Shown here one piece after another: positions 40,808 through 53,400 of a stretch of DNA of 64,000 bases (position 1 is its first letter; each line of letters opens with the position of its first letter). The position numbers were made by a program, and so were the translations under genes. The notes below the pieces were generated by a model. That model ran no database searches. It had not been told where the DNA came from and saw nothing but the letters and a program-made list of their open reading frames with translations. Where the stretch lies: assembly GCA_032718475.1 (NCBI GenBank), contig JAUCBJ010007955.1, positions 1-64,000 on the forward strand. The letters run 5' to 3'. The DNA comes from Nemertoderma westbladi (lineage: Eukaryota > Xenacoelomorpha > Nemertodermatida > Nemertodermatidae).

Positions 40808-42428
40808 CGCAATAATTTTTATTGTCCGTTTAAATCCTTTTTTTGTCCTTTTTTTTTATTTTTTATGTCCTCCAAAAGTCTAACGTTAGGTTCCATGCTA
40901 CCGGTTTCTCTACTGCTGTTCTCTCAGGCTATCAGTACCGGTATTAGTATATATAGCACTATTTTGCTGTATTGTATGTACAGATGTAGGTATAAAGCAG
41001 GTATTTCTGTATTTTAGTACCGGTACCGGCACCGGTACTGCTATAGGCCTACTGTGTAGCCTACCATTTAAATACGGTAATGGTAGGCCTACCGGTTGTG
41101 CTAATAAATTTTAAATAATTGATAGGCCAAACTGGATTGCAGGATTGTGGAAAATGTGGATATACCTTTCACATAATTTAGGCCTATTACTGTATTAGTT
41201 TTATAATCAATAATGGATCATGACTACTGTCTGAGTAGTGTTACGGATAACCTGCTCCTTTCCCTGATTTGGTAAAGTGACTGTTTATTGTTTTGGTTAG
41301 AAAATCCGGCCTTAACCTGCTCCTTTCCCTCAATTAGTTAAGTGATCGTTTATTGTTTTGGTTATAAAATCCCGCCTCTGTAACCTGCTCCTTTCCCTAA
41401 ATTGGTAATGTTATCGTTTATTGTTTTGGTTAGAAAATCCTGCCTCTGTAACCTGCTCCTTTCTCTCAATTGGTAATGTTATCGTTTATTGTTTTGGTTA
41501 GAAAATCCCGCCTCTGTAACCTGCCCCTTTCCCTCAATTAGTTAAATGATCGTTTACTGTTTTGGTTAGAAAATCCCGCCTCTGTAACCTGCTCCTTTCC
41601 CTGAATTGGTAAAGTGACCGTTTATTGTTTTGGTTAGAAAGGCCCGCCTCTGTAACCTGCCCCTTTCCCTCAATTAGTTAAATGATCGTTTATTGTTTTG
41701 GTTAGAAAATCCCGCCTCTGTAACCTGCTCCTTTCCCTCAATTAGTTAAGTGATCGTTTATTGTTTTGGTTAGAAAATTCCGCCTCTGTAACCTGTCCCT
41801 TTCCCTCAATTAGTTAAATGATCGTTTATTGTTTTGGTTAGAAAATCCCGCCTCTGTAACCTGCTCCTTTCCCTCAATAAGTTAAGTGATCGTTTGTTGT
41901 TTTGGTTAGAAAATCCCGCCTCTGTAACCTGCTCCTTTCCCTCAATTAGTTAAGTGATCGTTTATTGTTTTGGTTAGAAAATCCCGTCTCTGTAACCTGC
42001 TCCTTTCCCTGATTTGGTAAAGTGACTGTTTATTGTTTTGGTTAGAAAACTCGGCCTTAACCTGCTCCTTTCCATCAATTGGTAATTGTTTTTGGCTATA
42101 AAATGAGTGTTTTGCTACGTCATGTGGTAATCGATTATCGACAACAACCACAAACTATTAAATATAGAGTCTTTTTACCACAGGCGCATATGGAAATCTA
42201 TCTCATAGTCTATAAATCATGGAATCATGGAATGTTTTGGCACAGGCATAGTGAAATCAACTGTCTGACAGTCCAGAAATCAGCAGTCTGACAGTTTGAA
42301 GAAATACACATAAAAAGTCATTAAAAGGACAATAAAAGTCATTAAAAGGACAACAAAAGTCATTATGCATAATTCGTAAAAAAAAAGGACAAAAAAGTCA
42401 AATAAAAGGACATAAAAAATCACTGCCC
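40808..42428. mobile_element. Non-autonomous hAT-like TIR element inside the satellite
   Basis: Flanked by the 8-bp duplication TTATTAAA (40,800-40,807 and 42,429-42,436), the size typical of hAT elements. The ends form an imperfect ~45-bp inverted repeat: left GCAATAATTTTTATTGTCC, right (reverse complement) GCAGTGATTTTTTATGTCC, each continued by T-rich TTTTGTCCTTTTTTT. No transposase is encoded. The interior holds GGTACCGG-type microsatellite and the 68-bp tandem repeats listed separately. Confidence 0.72.
41248..42082 (+). repeat. 68-bp tandem repeat within the TIR element (about 12 units)
   Basis: Units start AACCTGCTCCTTTCCCT and continue with GTTTATTGTTTTGGTTAGAA to GCCTCTGT. Variation is mostly in the TTAGTTAAGTGAT part. 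Reverse-orientation relatives occur at 62,590-62,945. Confidence 0.88.
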
Positions 42429-42835
42429 TTATTAAATGAAAACTATATTACTGTACAGTAAGTATATCGTTGGATTTGGGTACTTATTAAATTAACACTA
42501 TACATACTTACACCGTAGTACAGTATATCGTTGTATTTGGGTACTTATTAAATTAACACTATGCTTTCACAGTATATCGTTGTGTTAGGGTACTTATTAA
42601 ATGAACTCTATACTTCAGTAGTAGTATATCGTTGTGTTAGGGTACTTATTAAATGAACTCTATACTTCAGTAGTAGTATATCGTTGTGTTAGGGTACTTA
42701 TTAAATGAACACTATATTACTGTACGTACAGTAAGTATATCGTTGGATTTGGGTACTTATTAAATTAACACTATACTTACACAGTATATCGTTGGGTTTG
42801 CGTACTTATTAAATGAACACTATGTTTATACCAGC
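42429..42835 (+). repeat. ~52-58 bp satellite, right block
   Basis: About seven further units of the array at 39,281-40,807, starting inside a unit at the target-site duplication of the TIR element. Confidence 0.85.
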
Positions 42836-43449
42836 AAAAAAGTATATTGTTGGGTTATATTGTAAGCCCAATAACAAATACACCAAACAATGTACCGGTA
42901 TAAAGGTATTGTCGAGCATAACATATAGGATTACCCCTAAAGCTTTGCAGCTTATTTCCAAGGGGGCCCTTTATGTTACTTGTTGACAAATACAATATTA
43001 CACAAAAATATATTATGCGAACCTGAAACAAATATAAAACTTAATTTTAATACTTAAAATACACTCTGTACAACTTTACAGAGAGAGTGACAATGCCCGA
43101 CTCAACGATAGATAAATCACAAAATTCATAAATCCGCATTATTACAACAAATTCGTCACGCATCTCCACTCTAGTCCCAGCAGCAGGAAACTTAATATAT
43201 ATTTATGGATTTTTCTGACCACCTGAAGCGAATTAATTACTTAGGTAACTGATTAGCATTTCGAAGGGACAAACTATTTGTGACTTTAGCGAAACTCTCC
43301 CGCTGCTAACTGCCCCACTTTTGGTTATTCGCTATGATTAGGTACCCATGTATCATATTCTGTCGTGGCATTATCAATCGATGGATTTTCCGCTTAGATT
43401 TGGTATTAATTTGAGAAATTCTGCAGTGGCAAATTATAGAACTACGCCA
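42836..43449. other. Spacer between satellites
   Basis: AT-rich DNA with no recognisable gene or repeat family. Confidence 0.5.
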
Positions 43450-45680
43450 CGTACCGTATATACAGTACACGAAGGTCACTCTTCCACATGTACCGTATAT
43501 ACAGTACACGAATGTCACTCTTCCAGATGTACCGTATTACAGTACACGAATGTCGCTCTTCCAGATGTACCGTATACAGTACACGAAGGTCACTCATCCA
43601 GATGTACCGTATGTACAGTACACGAAGATCACTCTTCCAGATGTACCGTATATACAGTATACGAAGGTCACTCTTCCAGATGTACCGTATATACAGTGCA
43701 CAAAGGTCTCTCTTCCAGATGTACCGTATGTACAGTACACGAAGGTCACTCATCCAGATGTACCGTATGTACAGTACACGAAGATCACTCTTCCAGTATT
43801 GTACCGTATATACAGTACACGAAGATCACTCTTCCAGATGTACCGTATATACAGTATACGAAGGTCACTCTTCCAGATGTACCGTATATACAGTATACGA
43901 AGGTCACTCTTCCAGATGTACCATATATACAGTACACAAAGGTCACCGTATGTACAGTACACGAAGGTCACTCATCCAGATGTACCGTATGTACAGTACA
44001 CGAAGATCACTCTTCCAGTATTGTACCGTATATACAGTATACGAAGGTCACTCTTCCAGATGTACCGTATATACAGTACACGAAGATCACTCTTCCAGAT
44101 GTACCGTATATACAGTATACGAAGGTCACTCTTCCAGATGTACCATATATACAGTACACAAAGGTCACCGTATGTACAGTACACGAAGGTCACTCATCCA
44201 GATGTACCGTATGTACAGTACACGAAGATCACTCTTCCAGTATTGTACCGTATATACAGTATACGAAGGTCACTCTTCCAGATGTACCGTATATACAGTA
44301 CACGAAAGTCACTCTTCCAGATGTACCATATATACAGTACACAAAGGTCACTCTTCCAGATGTACCGTATATACAGTACACGAATGTCACTCTTCCAGAT
44401 GTACCGTATATACAGTACACAAATGTCACTCTTCCAGATGTACCGTATGTACAGTACACGAAGATCACTCTTCCAGATGTACCGTATACAGTACACGAAG
44501 GTCACTCTTCCAGTTGTAACGTATATACAGTACACGAAGGTCACTCTTCTAGTTGTAACGTATATATACAGTACACGAATGTCACTCTTCCAGATGTACC
44601 GTATATAAAGTATACGAAGGTCACTCTTCCAGATGTACCGTATATACGGTACACAAAGGTCACTCTTCCAGATGTACCGTATGTACAGTACACGAAGGTC
44701 ACTCTTCCACATGTACCGTATATACAGTACACGAAGATCACTCTTCCAGATGTACCGTATATACAGTATACGAAGGTCACTCTTCCAGATGTACCGTATA
44801 TACAGTACACAAAGGTCTCTCTTCCAGATGTACCGTATGTACAGTACACGAAGGTCACTCATCCAGATGTACCGTATGTACAGTACACGAAGATCACTCT
44901 TCCAGTATTGTACCGTATATACAGTACACGAAGATCACTCATCCAGATGTACCGTATGTACAGTACACGAAGATCACTCTTCCAGTATTGTACCGTATAT
45001 ACAGTACACAAAGATCACTCTTCCAGATGTACCGTATATACAGTATACGAAGGTCACTCTTCCAGGTGTACCATATATACAGTACACAAAGGTCACCGTA
45101 TGTACAGTACACGAAGGTCACTCATCCAGATGTACCGTATGTACAGTACACGAAGATCACTCTTCCAGTAAATACCGTATATACAGTACACGAAAGTCAC
45201 TCTTCCAGATGTACCGTATATACAGTACACAAAGGTCACTCTTCCAGATGTACCGTATATACAGTACACGAATGTCACTCTTCCAGATGTACCGTATATA
45301 CAGTACACAAAGGTCACTCTTCCAGATGTACCGTATATACAGTACACAAATGTCACTCTTCCAGATGTACCGTATACAGTACACGAAGGTCACTCTTCCA
45401 GTTGTAACGTATATACAGTACACGAAGGTCACTCTTCTAGTTGTAACGTATATATACAGTACACGAAGGTCACTCTTCCAGATGTACCATATGTACAGTA
45501 CACGAATGTCGCTCTTCCAGATGTACCGTATATACAGTACACAAATGTCACTCTTCCAGATGTACCGTATGTACAGTACATGAAGGTCACTCTTCCAGAT
45601 GTACCGTATATACAGTACACAAAGGTCACTCTTCCAGATGTACCGTATATACAGTACACGAAGGTCACTCTTCCAGATGT
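43450..45680 (+). repeat. 39-bp satellite A (about 57 units)
   Basis: Unit: GATGTACCGTATATACAGTA + CACGAAGGTCACTCTTCCA (39 bp), with variants such as GTATGTACAG, a 37-bp form lacking two bases, and truncated units ending GGTCACC. Each unit contains the 20-nt imperfect dyad TGTACCGTATATACAGTACA (18 of 20 positions symmetric). Because 39 is divisible by three and stops are absent in several frames, it produces long spurious ORFs on both strands. Confidence 0.92.
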
Positions 45681-46290
45681 GTGACGGGATCCTTGAGTTG
45701 GCAGTCTGGATCCCAACCGGTGTGTTGTTTGGATTATACACGTCGCCGCGCCCGTGGGCTGCTGAAAGGCTGGGAATATCTGGGTTCTAAGGCCGAAGGC
45801 CGTTTGAATAACTGAGTTTTAGTGGCAGTTGTTCGTAATGTCAGAATATAATAATAGCACAATCAGAACATAATAACACGGTAATGACGACGGTTAAAAA
45901 CCGTTCCGGTCCCACAACTCTACACATACCAACAGAATCACAAGCAATAAATACAACGGTTATATTACTAACACATATTGGTTATTCCTACTGCTTTACG
46001 TGGCCGGCCAATGGATGCGCTTTAATCACACGGTTTCCCGTCCCATCATTGGCTAACCTATTTATCTCTACTTCGTCACTCCCTGTTGCCACTATCCCTT
46101 GTCGCTAGCCCCTTTGTCCCCTTGAGATGGTTTATGACCTCTCAACTCTGCTTGTGGCTGGCAATGTGTATCGCCTAAGTTGGTTATTAGGTGACATTAT
46201 ATTAGTAATGTCACCTTCTCAACTATAATTGGTAAAAAGCCACTTTCCCCATTTTCCATTGGGTAGTGCAGGGAATTGAATCCGCTTACA
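45681..46290. mobile_element. 610 bp insertion in satellite A
   Basis: Non-satellite DNA flanked by AGATGT on both sides (45,675-45,680 and 46,291-46,296), which suggests a 6-bp target-site duplication. No TIRs or coding potential recognised. It contains a perfect 11-bp hairpin, AGGTGACATTA / TAATGTCACCT, at 46,189-46,216. Class unknown. Confidence 0.5.
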
Positions 46291-46480
46291 AGATGTACCG
46301 TATAAACAGTACTCGAATGTCACTCTTCCAGATGTACCGTATATACAGTACACGAAGGTCACTCTTCCAGATGTACCGTATGTACAGTACACGAAGATCA
46401 CTCTTCCACATGTACCGTATATACAGTACACGAAGGTCACTCTTCCAGTTGTAACGTATATACAGTACACGAAGATGTAC
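46291..46480 (+). repeat. 39-bp satellite A, distal block
   Basis: Five more units of satellite A continuing after the 610 bp insertion and decaying into a TATATATATA run. Confidence 0.85.
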
Positions 46481-46596
46481 CGTATATATATATATACAAA
46501 TATAATATACAGTGCACGATTATGTGAGCTATGAAATGAAAATAAATTTGAATTTCCCTCTTAAGTTTAATTTCGCGCTTACTGGTAATTAAATAA

Positions 46597-46620
46597 CTCG
46601 GACCGAGAACTCGGTCCGAG
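46597..46620. other. Perfect hairpin of two self-complementary halves
   Basis: CTCGGACCGAG and CTCGGTCCGAG separated by AA. Each 11-nt half is itself a palindrome around its central base and the two are reverse complements. It may be a protein-binding site or a relic of an inverted duplication. Confidence 0.55.
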
Positions 46621-47940
46621 AATTTTGAATGACTTTTGGAACAAACGGCGCCCCATACAAATGGGAGTATACGATGTATGTGACAATGGAGTCGAAATTT
46701 GAACACAAGTCAATATAAGTAATTATACACGGAGTGAGTAAGACTAATAATTAACATTCCGATAAGGCAACCTTGCACAGGTACTACGGCTAAAGGGAGT
46801 TGCTATTTGCAGGTAGTCATTGTCGTACTTGTAGTACTTGGGGCTATTTATCTGTTGTTTCCTCAACGAATCACGCTATGGTAATACCTCAATTTATTAT
46901 TAGCACCATTCATTCTCCTGGATTATTCAGTATATTATTGAGATTTATATTGATATGTATGATATTGGTGCTCTATATATACCAGCTTTTGCTCCGTTCA
47001 TTAGGTTTATATTTATATAGCATGGAGGCATCATCAGTGACCAGATGTCATGACCTGACCTGACAGTCCGGTCCTCACTACTATATTTCGATACTTCAAC
47101 ACGGAAGTATTGGAAATACATTTCAAAAAATTACTTTATTTCCTTATTGGCATTGTATTTTTGCAGATGGAATCTGATAACATTAAAACTAGAAAACCAT
47201 CAAGCTGGCTATAACAAGACCTCTATAAGACAACAAAACCGAAAAAAATAAATCTTATTCCGTTTCTGAAGCGAAAATATGAACAAATATTTTACCATAT
47301 CCAATCCCGGCATCACTTGATGAAGCAACCAATTTAATATAAGCTAAGCATATAATATGCATGTATCCTAATAATAATATTCTACGAAACCAGAGGGCGC
47401 TTTCTCCCAATAATGGTATAATATAAGTCTGCCCGACAGCTACTATGATTATAGCTGACTGATTGTTCAGTATCTTTTTTTGTTGGGCACAGCTTTTGCA
47501 AAGTCGGCAATGACGTCCAGGTGGGATCGAACTGGTGACTTCCGGATTGTTTAGTGGAATATTGGATTGAACGAAGACAGAGTTAAAGCTGCACACTTGA
47601 CATTATGTAGAAAACGTTCTCTTCCAAGCCAATATCAATGTGCATGCGCACACACACAGACAATCAAACAAACATATGTTTTTGACAGCAAGAATCCCTA
47701 ACGGTCTCTAATTAAAATAAATTAAACATTAAATTATTGTTTTAGATCTACAATTATAAATTAATTGATTAAATGTTGTTATTTTATAGGGAAATGTAAG
47801 GTCCAGAGAGCTTAAATTCTTACACTTGTATGGGTATGGCTGTAATATAACTAAAAGCCAGCAAGCTGGCGGCTATAAGACAAACGTAGTGTAGTTGGGT
47901 CCCTCTCCATTGAAGGTCCCTCTCCATTCAACATATTTGC
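46621..47940. other. AT-rich spacer
   Basis: No gene recognised. Near 47,515-47,540 the minus strand carries AGTTCGATCCCACCTGG, which resembles a Pol III B box, but no A box is found at a suitable distance. An ACACACACAC-like run is at 47,650. Confidence 0.45.
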
Positions 47941-47946
47941 TTACAG

Positions 47947-48278
47947 TCTGAGAGAGAGAGAAATTCCAGCCCCCAAAGTCTGAGAGAGAGAAATTCCAGC
48001 CCCCAAAGTCTGAGAGAGAGAGAAATTCCAGCCCCCAAAGTCTGAGAGAGAGAAATTCCAGCCCCCAAAGTCTTAGAGAGAGAAATTCCAGCCCCCAAAG
48101 TCTGAGAGAGAGAAATTCCAGCCCCCAAAATCTGAGAGAGAAATTCCAGCCCCCAAAGTCTGAGAGAGAGAGAGAAATTCCAGCTCCCAAAGTCTGAGAG
48201 AGAGAAATTCCAGCCCCCAAAGTCTGAGAGAGAGAAATTCCAGCCCCCAAAGTCTGAGAGGGAGAGAAATTCCAGCCC
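47947..48278. repeat. 28-32 bp minisatellite (about 11 units)
   Basis: Units of GAGAGAGAAATTCCAGCCCC + CAAAGTCT with variable (GA)n length. It makes a spurious minus-strand ORF. Confidence 0.88.
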
Positions 48279-48565
48279 CTAAATGCCATTATTATTATTA
48301 AACTATAAAACATTTGAACGGCCCAGTGCTTATAATTCAATCAGCTGGCCTGCCACCTAACATAACACATTGAATAATCTTGTAGATATTCCCATAGGAT
48401 TCACTGGGAATAGCTATTCAGCTGGCGGGGAAATACATAAAAAACTAACATTGATTTTTGCTTTTGTCTGGGATGGAGTGAGTGAGTAAACACAACCTTA
48501 CTAAACTTGGCACAACCTTACTTCTCTGCAGTTTGGGCCTATCAATTTAATGAATATTAGTAGCT

Positions 48566-48832
48566 TACTAGGCCCTCATGAGAGCCAGCAGCTGGTGTTT
48601 CTATCATTGAGTCTATAGCAATTTTCATGTTATAGGGCTATTTTTCAAAATAAAAAAAGACACTTTAATAATTATTTTCGAAACTTTGTTTCCATTCCAC
48701 ATCCTGGGATCCTGGGAGCTGCGCCGATTGATATAACTTTCATTGACAGACGAGCTATAGTTTCGGAGGAGTTAACCCGATATACATACATAGTGAACAA
48801 TTTTACAGTAAGAAGTCCTAACGGTCTTCAAA
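48566..48832 (+). repeat. Dispersed repeat, copy 2
   Basis: Same-strand relative of 10,837-11,117, sharing TTACTAGGCC, CAGCAGCTGGTGTTTCTATC, CATCCTGGG and GTCCTAACGGTCTTCAAA with small insertions and deletions. Confidence 0.6.
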
Positions 48833-50489
48833 AAGGTAAAATAGTATAATAAATGGATTATTAATTAACCTTTCTGTTATGGTAGATGTCGATATCGGGA
48901 AGTTTGCATCCAAGTCACTTCAATTTCATCAGTTGCCATGGTAATTTTTTCAATGACTGTTGTCTGAAATGCCAATTATCTCTTACTTACTTATTTTATC
49001 TTAAAGTGAAAGTAGTCACAGCATTTAATGTTTTTATATTAATCTAAGTAGTTGTTTAACACTTATATTTTGAACCAGGGTTGAAATAGATTAAAATATT
49101 GAAAAAAAAAATATTTCGCAATATTTTCGCATATAATTCTTTGATACCATTTTTTCCCGTTTAATAATACAAGTTGCGCTCTCAGCATTCCTTAATTGCC
49201 CAAAAGTATTATTCTACAAAATTTGGTATTTCGATTTTGGAATAATGACAGCATTATAGAATTCTAGCTATTAGAAACACAAATTTTCCTTTTGCAGAGC
49301 TGCCATAGCAATAACACATTTAGCCATAGCACAATTTATAATTGAAAGGCCAGTAGCTATATTTTGCAAATGACTAAATGGATTTTTATTGAGTTCTTCG
49401 AATACTACAACCTATTTGATATGTTACCATGACAACTGGTGATAACAGAAAGTCAGCTACCGATTATTCAGATTTGTTATCATAACAAAATGAAACGCCA
49501 TAACATAGGTATTCCCCATAAAATAAGTTCTAGGTGGTTACAGTACCAAAATGTATCCCATATGCCGGCTGGCCCATCCATGTATCCATCAATATCCAAA
49601 TTCGTCCATGGACGAATTTCACACTACCCTCATTTGATTAATTGACCTTTAGATAAGAAATCGTCACTTGAATAATAATACGAACTCCCTTAGCTCACAT
49701 AATTTAATTTTCCCAGTATTCCATCTGTCTATTTACTCTAATTTTGTTGCTTATTAATAATTCACTTCATGTCATCAATTTTGGTGGCATCATTATTAAT
49801 AATCGAGATCATGAGGCACCATTCCAATTATTTTCAATACAATTTAATCTTTTGGAAATCAAATATTTCCACGACTATCAGGATTCTCGGGTACTTCAGT
49901 CTTCGCATTATTCCGGGACTGAGGTGTAATCCTAGATATTGACAGATTCACTGTATCCCAGCCATCCCAGCCATCCCAGCCACGTTCTGGCTGCATTTTA
50001 TTTCCCACAGATTTGACAAGTACTGATGATAATATTGTGTTAGAAATTTGTATCGATCCATTTACTGCGTGCAACGTGGTGAGTTCATGGGGCTCAATTT
50101 ACACGTGCCACTGAAGTATAATAATGTTGCTACTAGTTAACTACTATACACATACAGGGGTTTAAAACTACTTTCATATACAATATGTATAAAATCTGTT
50201 TCGTTCGGGTTCATATGTTTATTCCTACCTGAAAAAAGTAAAGTTGAAATAAATTGAAATAAACCAGAGGAGAGTGGCTCAACTAATTAATAATTTCCAT
50301 CGATATTACCATCACCTCTTAGGTTGACACAATTGAAATTACTTATAATAGTAATATTAGTTAGTATAGCTATATAAATTTAAACAAAAGTAAAATATTA
50401 TTTTATGCTTTTTAGCTGTGTTACCCTTTAATGATTATTGGACTCGTAGTGGCGCTAACTCAATATCAATTATTGCTAATAAGTGCAAA
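48833..50489. other. AT-rich spacer
   Basis: No gene recognised. A CCATCCCAG triple repeat occurs at about 49,961-49,982. Confidence 0.5.
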
Positions 50490-53400
50490 ATATATGATCT
50501 ATGTACCCTCACAACAAACATGTAAATGATCTATGTACCCTCACAACAAACATGTAAATGATCTGTGTACTCTCACAACAAACATGTAAATAATCTATGA
50601 TCTGTGTACTCTCACAACAAACATGTAAATGATCTATGATCTGTGTACTCTCACAACAAATATGTAAATGATCTATGATATGTGTACTCTCACAACAAAT
50701 ATGTAAATGATCTATGATCTGTGTACTCTCACAACAAACATGTAAATAATCTATGATCTGTGTACTCTCACAACAAACATGTAAATGATCTATGATCTGT
50801 GTACTCTCACAACAAATATGTAAATGATCTATGATATGTGTACTCTCACAACAAATATGTAAATGATCTATGATCTGTGTACTCTCACAACAAATATGTA
50901 AATGATCTATGATATGTGTACTCTCACAACAAATATGTAAATGATCTATGATATGTGTACTCTCACAACAAATATGTAAATAATCTATGATCTGTGTACT
51001 CTCACAACAAACATGTAAATGATCTATGATCTGTGTACTCTCACAACAAACATGTAAATAATCTATGATCTGTGTACTCTCACAACAAACATGTAAATGA
51101 TCTGTGTACTCTCACAACTAATATGTAAATGATCTATGATATGTGTACTCTCACAACAAATATGTAAATGATCTATGATATGTGTACTCTCACAACAAAT
51201 ATGTAAATAATCTATGATCTGTGTACTCTCACAACAAACATGTAAATGATCTATGATCTGTGTACTCTCACAACAAATATGTAAATGATCTATGATATGT
51301 GTACTCTCACAACAAATATGTAAATGATCTATGATCTGTGTACTCTCACAACAAACATGTAAATAATCTATGATCTGTGTACTCTCACAACAAACATGTA
51401 AATGATCTATGATCTGTGTACTCTCACAACAAATATGTAAATGATCTATGATATGTGTACTCTCACAACAAATATGTAAATGATCTATGATCTGTGTACT
51501 CTCACAACAAATATGTAAATGATCTATGATATGTGTACTCTCACAACAAATATGTAAATGATCTATGATATGTGTACTCTCACAACAAATATGTAAATAA
51601 TCTATGATCTGTGTACTCTCACAACAAACATGTAAATGATCTATGATCTGTGTACTCTCACAACAAATATGTAAATGATCTATGATATGTGTACTCTCAC
51701 AACAAATATGTAAATGATCTATGATCTGTGTACTCTCACAACAAACATGTAAATAATCTATGATCTGTGTACTCTCACAACAAACATGTAAATGATCTAT
51801 GATCTGTGTACTCTCACAACAAATATGTAAATGATCTATGATATGTGTACTCTCACAACAAATATGTAAATGATCTATGATCTGTGTACTCTCACAACAA
51901 ACATGTAAATGATCTATGATCTGTGTACTCTCACAACAAATATGTAAATGATCTATGATATGTGTACTCTCACAACAAATATGTAAATGATCTATGATCT
52001 GTGTACTCTCACAACAAACATGTAAATAATCTATGATCTGTGTACGCTCACAACAAACATGTAAATGATCTATGATCTGTGTACTCTCACAACAAATATG
52101 TAAATGATCTATGATATGTGTACTCTCACAACAAATATGTAAATGATCTATGATCTGTGTACTCTCACAACAAATATGTAAATGATCTATGATATGTGTA
52201 CTCTCACAACAAATATGTAAATGATCTATGATATGTGTACTCTCACAACAAATATGTAAATAATCTATGATCTGTGTACTCTCACAACAAACATGTAAAT
52301 GATCTATGATCTGTGTACTCTCACAACAAATATGTAAATGATCTATGATATGTGTACTCTCACAACAAATATGTAAATGATCTATGATCTGTGTACTCTC
52401 ACAACAAACATGTAAATAATCTATGATCTGTGTACTCTCACAACAAACATGTAAATGATCTATGATCTGTGTACTCTCACAACAAATATGTAAATGATCT
52501 ATGATATGTGTACTCTCACAACAAACATGTAAATGATCTATGATCTATGTACCCTCACAACAAACATGTAAAAATGATCTATGATCTGTGTACTCTCACA
52601 ACAAACATGTAAATAATCTATGATCTGTGTACTCTCACAACAAATATGTAAATAATCTATGATCTGTGTACTCTCACAACAAACATGTAAATGATCTATG
52701 ATCTGTGTACTCTCACAACAAACATGTAAATGATCTATGTACCCTCACAACAAACATGTAAATAATCTATGATCTGTGTACTCTCACAACAAACATGTAA
52801 ATGATCTATGATCTATGTACCCTCACAACAAACATGTAAATAATCTATGATCTATGTACCCTCACAACAAACATGTAAATAATCTATGATCTATGTACCC
52901 TCACAACAAACATGTAAAAATGATCTATGATCTGTGTACTCTCACAACAAACATGTAAATGATCTATGATCTATGTACCCTCACAACAAACATGTAAATA
53001 ATCTATGATCTGTGTACTCTCACAACAAACATGTAAATGATCTATGATCTGTGTACTCTCACAACAAACATGTAAATGATCTATGTACCCTCACAACAAA
53101 CATGTAAATAATCTATGATCTGTGTACTCTCACAACAAACATGTAAATGATCTATGATCTATGTACCCTCACAACAAACATGTAAATAATCTATGATCTA
53201 TGTACCCTCACAACAAACATGTAAATAATCTATGATCTTTGTACTCTCACAACGAACATGTAAATGATCTATGATCTGTGTACTCTCACAACAAACATGT
53301 AAATGATCTATGATCTATGTACCCTCACAACAAACATGTAAATAATCTATGATCTGTGTACTCTCACAACAAACATGTAAATGATCTATGATCTATGTAC

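Noticed and set aside
43348-45583. Overlapping long ORFs on both strands (up to 607 codons) with repetitive peptides such as YIQYTKVTLPDVP
   Set aside because: They are translations of the 39-bp satellite A; the period is a multiple of three and the unit lacks stops in several frames. No unique sequence or start context supports a gene.
47500-47560. SINE with a Pol III promoter on the minus strand
   Set aside because: A B-box-like AGTTCGATCCC is present but no A box at a suitable distance and no second copy in the window.
47873-48340. 155-codon minus-strand ORF with repeated LGAGISLSQT
   Set aside because: Product of the 28-32 bp GA-rich minisatellite.
49439-50074. Short ORFs of 60-71 codons
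   Set aside because: No domain, no splice context and AT-rich composition like the surrounding spacer.
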